Below the pieces are notes generated by a model that was given only the letters and a program-made list of their open reading frames with translations, did not search any database and was not told the origin of the DNA. A program made the translations under genes and the position numbers. DNA of 64,000 nt from positions 124,001-188,000 of the forward strand of contig NZ_RMVG01000005.1 in assembly GCF_003813865.1 (NCBI RefSeq). The letters are read 5' to 3'. This stretch comes from Candidatus Pantoea deserta. GTDB taxonomy: Bacteria > Pseudomonadota > Gammaproteobacteria > Enterobacterales > Enterobacteriaceae. This document shows positions 61,765-64,000 of the stretch, piece after piece (the first letter of the stretch is position 1; the number at the start of each line of letters is the position of its first letter).

Positions 61765-63851
61765 AAAACCTTCTCTCTTTTTGGCTGGGCGGCGCGCTGC
61801 TCTCCGGCAGCCTGCACGCGCAGGAATCCACCCTGCTGGTGACGCAGGACGCAGAGGCGCAGGAGAGCGGCTATCAGCCACACAGCAGCGTCACCGCCAC
61901 GCGCGCGCCGGCAAAAATTATCGACACGCCGCAAAACGTTACCGTGGTGCCGTCACAGGTGTTGCAGGACAGCGATGCGCAAAACCTTGATGAGGCAGTG
62001 AAATTTGTCAGCGGCATTACCCAGGCGAATACGCTGGGCGGCACCCAGGATGCGCTGATCAAGCGCGGCTTCGGCGATAACCGCGACGGATCTATTCTGC
62101 GCGACGGCGTACGCTCGATTCAGGCGCGCAATTTCACGCCGACCAGCGAGCGCGTCGAAGTGCTGAAGGGTCCCTCTTCCATGCTTTACGGCATGAACGA
62201 GCCGGGCGGCCTGGTCAACGTCATCAGCAAAAAGCCGCTGCTAACACCGCAGGTTCATCTGGAAGGCCGCAACAGCAGCTTTGGCGGCGGCGGCGGGCAG
62301 CTCGACGTTACCGGCCCGCTCGGCACCAGCGGCTTCGCCGGTCGATTGATTGTGGACCACGATGAAACCGACTACTGGCGCAACTTCGGCCGCACGCGCC
62401 AGACGGTGATTGCGCCGTCGCTGATGTGGTTCGGCGAGGCCACCACGGTGCGCGTCGCCTGGGAACATATGGAGTATCTGGTGCCCTTCGATCGCGGCAC
62501 CGTTATCAATCCGAAGACCGGCAAGCCGGTCAACACGCCGCGAGAAGAGCGCTTTGATGAGAGCTTTAACGCCACGCGCGGCGATCAGGACACCTTAACC
62601 TTCGCCGCCGATCGGGTGCTGAACGATCGCTGGACGACGCACCTTAACTACAGCTTTACGCGCAACACCTATAACGACCATCAGGCGCGCGCCACCGCCT
62701 TTAACGCCGACACCGGCGTGCTGACGCGTCAGGCGGATGCCACCGGCGACGCGCAGAGTCGCTCGCAGATGGTGCAGCTGACGCTGAACGGCGACCTTGA
62801 CTGGGGCCTCGTCAACCATCAGCTGCTGGCCGGATTCGACTACGAAGCCGACCGCACTTTCCGCGGCGATATGCTGCGCGGCAATAAAAACAGCGACTTC
62901 AACATCTGGCATCCGGTTTACGGCGAGATGTCATCGACCTCGACGGTGAGCGCCACCGACAGCGACCAGCGCGAAAATATCACCAGCCGTGGTCTGTTTT
63001 TGCAGGATGCGATACGCCTGTCGCCGCAGTGGCTGCTGCTGGGCGGCCTGCGCTACGACAGCTTCGATGTGATGGCGGGCAAAGGCCGTCCGTTTGTCAC
63101 CCGCACCCGCAGTTCTGACAGCCGTCTGGTGCCGCGCGCGGGCGTGGTTTACAACCTCAACAGCTGGTCGAGCCTCTACGCCAGCTACACCGAATCCTTT
63201 AAGCCTAACTCCTCTGTCGCCACCGAAATCGGCGCGCTGCCGCCGGAGCTGGGCAAAGCCTGGGAAGTAGGCGGCAAAATCGATCTGCCGAACGGCATTA
63301 CCGGCACGCTGGCGCTGTTTGATATTCAAAAGCGTAACGTCATGGTGGATGAACTGGTAAACGGCGAGACCGTCACGCGCACCGCCGGCAAGGTGCGTTC
63401 ACAGGGCGTCGAGCTGGATCTGGCCGGCAAGCTGACCGACTCCCTGAGTCTGGTGGGCAGCTACGCCTGGACCGATGCGCGCGTCACCGCCGATCCAGAG
63501 AACAACGGCAACGCCATGCCGAATACCGCGCGCCATACCGCCGCGCTGTTCCTGACGAATGATTTCGGCTCGACCGGGCTGCTGGCCGCGGACGATCTGC
63601 GTGCTGGCGTAGGCGCGCGCTACGTCGGTCGGCGCGCGGGCGATGCGGCCAATAGCTTCTGGCTGGATGATTATACGGTGGCGGACGCCTTTGTCGCCTG
63701 GCAGACGCCGCTGAACGGCTATCGCGTAAAGTGGCAGGTCAACGTGAATAACCTGTTCGACACCACCTGGTACCCGTCAAGCGGTAATAACCTGCGCGTC
63801 GCGGTGGGCGAGCCGCGCGAAATCGTGCTGCGCGCCAGCGTCGATTTTTAA
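61761..63851 (+). CDS. TonB-dependent siderophore receptor
   Basis: A 696-aa outer-membrane receptor: signal peptide (about residues 1-20), a possible TonB box (STLLVTQD, near 24-31), plug domain (about 50-160; TPQNVTVVPSQVLQD, RGFGDNRDGSILRDGVR, VEVLKGPSSMLYGMNEPGGL) and a 22-strand-type barrel ending in the required C-terminal Phe (ASVDF). The plug signatures are those of the siderophore-receptor subfamily (FhuE/FoxA-like). It is cotranscribed with the binding protein behind the Fur-like box. The specific siderophore cannot be named. Confidence 0.92.
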   Translation: MKNLLSFWLGGALLSGSLHAQESTLLVTQDAEAQESGYQPHSSVTATRAPAKIIDTPQNVTVVPSQVLQDSDAQNLDEAVKFVSGITQANTLGGTQDALIKRGFGDNRDGSILRDGVRSIQARNFTPTSERVEVLKGPSSMLYGMNEPGGLVNVISKKPLLTPQVHLEGRNSSFGGGGGQLDVTGPLGTSGFAGRLIVDHDETDYWRNFGRTRQTVIAPSLMWFGEATTVRVAWEHMEYLVPFDRGTVINPKTGKPVNTPREERFDESFNATRGDQDTLTFAADRVLNDRWTTHLNYSFTRNTYNDHQARATAFNADTGVLTRQADATGDAQSRSQMVQLTLNGDLDWGLVNHQLLAGFDYEADRTFRGDMLRGNKNSDFNIWHPVYGEMSSTSTVSATDSDQRENITSRGLFLQDAIRLSPQWLLLGGLRYDSFDVMAGKGRPFVTRTRSSDSRLVPRAGVVYNLNSWSSLYASYTESFKPNSSVATEIGALPPELGKAWEVGGKIDLPNGITGTLALFDIQKRNVMVDELVNGETVTRTAGKVRSQGVELDLAGKLTDSLSLVGSYAWTDARVTADPENNGNAMPNTARHTAALFLTNDFGSTGLLAADDLRAGVGARYVGRRAGDAANSFWLDDYTVADAFVAWQTPLNGYRVKWQVNVNNLFDTTWYPSSGNNLRVAVGEPREIVLRASVDF

Positions 63852-64000
63852 GCGCTCTCCAGCGCCCAGATGCGGTTAAGATCGGCGTTTAACCATAGCT
63901 GGCTCTCTTCCGCGCCGATGATGCTGTCGGTGCAGAAGCTGTCGCCGAGATCGACGCGCTCTGGTTTAACTTCGCGCTGCGCGTGCAGCGACCAGAAGGC
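63848..64000 (-). CDS. 3' end of an unidentified gene (partial)
   Basis: The minus-strand frame open from the right edge to a TAA at 63848 encodes 50 residues ending LNADLNRIWALESA. The frame is uninterrupted, its composition is gene-like, and its stop overlaps the receptor stop in a tail-to-tail layout common in this region. The family is not recognisable from this fragment. Confidence 0.6.
   Translation of the reverse strand, partial: AFWSLHAQREVKPERVDLGDSFCTDSIIGAEESQLWLNADLNRIWALESA

Overview
The window is chromosomal DNA of a GC-rich member of the Enterobacterales. The protein sequences and the order yhiN-pitA-uspB-uspA-rsmJ-prlC-rlmJ-gor match the E. coli backbone. The large content of sugar and sugar-acid genes, plus a periplasmic three-subunit gluconate-type dehydrogenase, suggests Erwiniaceae (Pantoea/Mixta-like). 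The genus is an inference. No tRNA, rRNA, CRISPR array, phage or insertion sequence was seen.

Layout. 0.2-4.8 kb: part of a myo-inositol catabolic locus (RpiR-type regulator, iolB, iolA, an iolI-like isomerase). 4.9-9.4 kb: yhhS/yhhT, then a GntR regulator divergent from uxuA (mannonate dehydratase). 9.4-11.2 kb: an orphan SsuA-like binding protein and a class II aldolase. 11.4-14.3 kb: a CSS-EAL c-di-GMP phosphodiesterase overlapping a 2-hydroxyacid dehydrogenase, and a small unknown protein. 14.8-21.8 kb: proP, hemB, a GAF-GGDEF cyclase, an alpha/beta hydrolase, a short AraC-type regulator, queH and an SDR. 21.9-27.4 kb: a periplasmic FAD/cytochrome c dehydrogenase operon (gamma, flavoprotein with Cys cluster, tri-haem cytochrome) divergent from a LacI-type regulator. 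27.4-28.4 kb: an unknown membrane protein with a 65-aa partner. 28.8-33.1 kb: a DeoR / SIS isomerase / ROK kinase / sugar porter catabolic cluster. 33.2-44.2 kb: the conserved backbone block, with rbn (RNase BN/Z) lying between rlmJ and gor. 44.2-45.6 kb: an Rpn nuclease gene followed by two tandem standalone copies of its C-terminal segment. 45.9-53.3 kb: isochorismatase-family hydrolase, bestrophin (yneE), esterase, small periplasmic protein, NhaP-type antiporter, MFS/LysR divergent pair, yqhA. 53.4-60.4 kb: kdpFABCD with no kdpE after it. 60.7-64 kb: an iron-siderophore binding protein and TonB-dependent receptor behind a Fur-like box, and the 3' end of an unidentified gene.

The most interesting segment is the Rpn array. 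Published work on Rpn proteins describes a gene within a gene: the full-length toxic nuclease (RpnL) and a C-terminal antitoxin (RpnS) translated from an internal start, carrying a four-residue repeat whose copy number varies between strains. Here the full-length gene has one repeat and a perfect internal Shine-Dalgarno and ATG. It is followed, with 4-nt gaps, by two extra RpnS-like genes with two and four WLEG repeats, each retaining the same Shine-Dalgarno and start. This looks like an amplified antitoxin array or a reservoir of alternative C-terminal cassettes.

Secondary points are the absent kdpE beside an apparently intact KdpE-box-like sequence, a possible new amino-sugar/sugar-phosphate pathway (SIS+ROK+porter), and a 13-bp perfect inverted repeat over the pitA promoter.
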